Assembly: GCA_047967505.1 (NCBI GenBank)
Contig: CM106539.1
Length of the DNA stretch: 64,000 nt
Direction: 5' to 3' (one strand)
Origin: Dipteris shenzhenensis
Taxonomy: Eukaryota; Polypodiophyta; Polypodiopsida; Gleicheniales
Positions 62,828-64,000 of the stretch are shown here, piece by piece. How positions within the stretch are numbered: position 1 is the first letter of the stretch; each line of letters starts with the position of its first letter. The notes beneath the pieces are model-generated. The model saw only the letters and a list, made by a program, of their open reading frames with translations, did no database searches and had not been told where the DNA came from. A program made the position numbers and the translations under genes.

Positions 62828-64000
62828 GTAGACATCAAAGATAGTTTTCTTTTGTCACAAAGTAGCTGATTTTATTAAAGTTCAGGGGAAATTTTCATAT
62901 CAATGTATACTTTCATGTTTGATTGCCTCTTGTGCAAGGTCAAGGTCAACACTTTTCAATGATGACTGGATGCCTCCTTGTCATCGATTCGGAGATCAAA
63001 CGATCAGTAGGAAACTGGAATATGTTTATGCAATCTATGTGATCTAGTGAATTTATATGAAGTCTCAAGTTTCCCTTTTGGCAGGGAACTCATATGAGCT
63101 TCATTTGTTCATTATGGACAGAATTCATGTTATGAGCTGCTGATTTTCTTAGACAGACACTAGTCGTAGTTTTGGGGGCATAATTCTTTGGTAAAAGATG
63201 ACTGTAATAGAGTGGAAGACTTATTTTGTATAGGCATCCTTTAGCCTGTGGGCATCGGACTCGTTCACCATGGGCCAAGGCAATAGGTACAGGGCTGCCA
63301 GATCAGTCATGCCTACCATGAAGGCTGCCTGTCAGTAGCAGGGGCACACAGCTGCCACACAGGCAGGCCATGGGGCAGCAGGCAGCCGCAGCAGGAGCAC
63401 CCCATGCAATGACACAGGCCATCAAACCGACATCTGGGCAGGCAGGCACACAGCAGGACAGCAGTCAGGTTAGTGCAACAGACTAGCAGTTGGGTCAGTC
63501 CCAGTCTGCGACTAGCGTCTAAAAATAGGCCTCCAGTTCCTCATTTCTCATTACGTCAGCAACCAGCAGCAGACCAGGATGGGGGTCAGTCCCTAGTCTG
63601 CGATTAGCCTGTAAAAGCAGGCCTGGAGTCCCTCATTTCGCATTAGGTCAGCAAGCATCAGTATGATCAATTGGTTTCTGCACATACATCATTCTTGTAA
63701 AGCCTCTTGGCTCTTCCTAAAACATTGTTGTCAGTACCCTATAGACTTTGATCATCTATATTTAGTTGTTCCATCATGACTTGGATCAGATATTTGCAAA
63801 ATACTCCTCTCATTATCCACACAAGTTAGATTATGGTTTACAAAATTATTCGTTTTGGGAGGGAGAACTTAGATTGAATATCACAAGCTGAGCAAGTTGA
63901 GCATAATCCCCACCACAGGAGTAGCTCAGAGCATAAGCCCCACAATGGTAGGCTTGGATTTCCATACTCAAGTTTATGGATTCTTACAAATTAAATCTAA
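62828..64000. other. SAPS intron 6 (incomplete); no exon recognised
   Basis: No further SAPS block was found before the edge. From about 63250 the sequence becomes GC-rich with gcaggcagc/cagcaggac words, unlike the rest of the intron, suggesting another repeat element. Confidence 0.5.
63493..63654 (+). repeat. Tandem duplication, about 70 bp x 2
   Basis: 63493-63562 and 63584-63654 share ggtcagtccc, agtctgcgaYtagc, RtaaaaRYaggcct and the ending ggtcagcaa. Possibly the promoter region of an LTR. Confidence 0.75.

Noticed and set aside
1-64000. tRNA, rRNA, organelle-derived insert or virus
   Set aside because: I looked for tRNA-like cloverleaf ends, rRNA core words and plastid gene motifs and saw none; no scan with dedicated tools was possible.

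Overview
The window is nuclear DNA from a land plant with a large, repeat-rich genome. A gymnosperm, fern or lycophyte fits best, but I cannot name the lineage from sequence alone. The evidence is plant-type Ty1/copia and Ty3/gypsy retrotransposons nested in one another, LINE fragments, abundant decayed tandem duplications, and one host gene whose tiny exons are separated by introns of up to 13 kb. I see no bacterial-type operons, rRNA, tRNA or CRISPR arrays.

Left part (1-31,000), gene-poor and AT-rich. A decayed Ty3/gypsy element fills about 1.75-5.4 kb: a gag piece on the minus strand lies head-to-head with protease, reverse transcriptase (RT), RNase H and integrase on the plus strand. An unrecognised decayed gene lies at 6.75-8.62 kb on the minus strand. 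At 10.05-10.96 kb a 0.9-kb foldback has a receptor-kinase fragment in both outer arms. Degenerate tandem duplications and a 5'-truncated plus-strand copia (18.7-21.4 kb) follow. A diverged repeat occurs at both 13.0-14.0 and 28.2-29.0 kb.

Right part (31,422-64,000+), one host gene on the plus strand. Six exons of a SAPS-domain (SIT4/PP6 phosphatase-associated) protein can be joined at GT-AG sites into 145 codons starting at an ATG. The exons are 31422-31460, 44822-44925, 51036-51122, 51330-51405, 62536-62610 and 62774-62827. The introns are 13,361, 6,110, 207, 11,130 and 163 bp, and the gene runs off the right edge.

The long introns are packed with retroelements, mostly antisense to the gene. 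Intron 1 holds a LINE fragment, a copia with its 5' LTR, a complete gag-only element (39555-42083, target duplication TAGGT) and an older copia that it interrupts. Intron 2 holds a second copy of the same copia family and an LTR remnant. Intron 4 holds a third copia, a sense LINE 3' end, and a complete but defective chromovirus-type gypsy (55789-62172, target duplication CCCCT) inserted into the RT of an older gypsy.

The strongest unexplained signal is in the LTRs of that gypsy. About 17 short inverted repeats recur roughly every 20 bp, and their arms differ in sequence yet stay complementary. A similar array with different arms sits in an LTR-like remnant at 54.13-54.22 kb.
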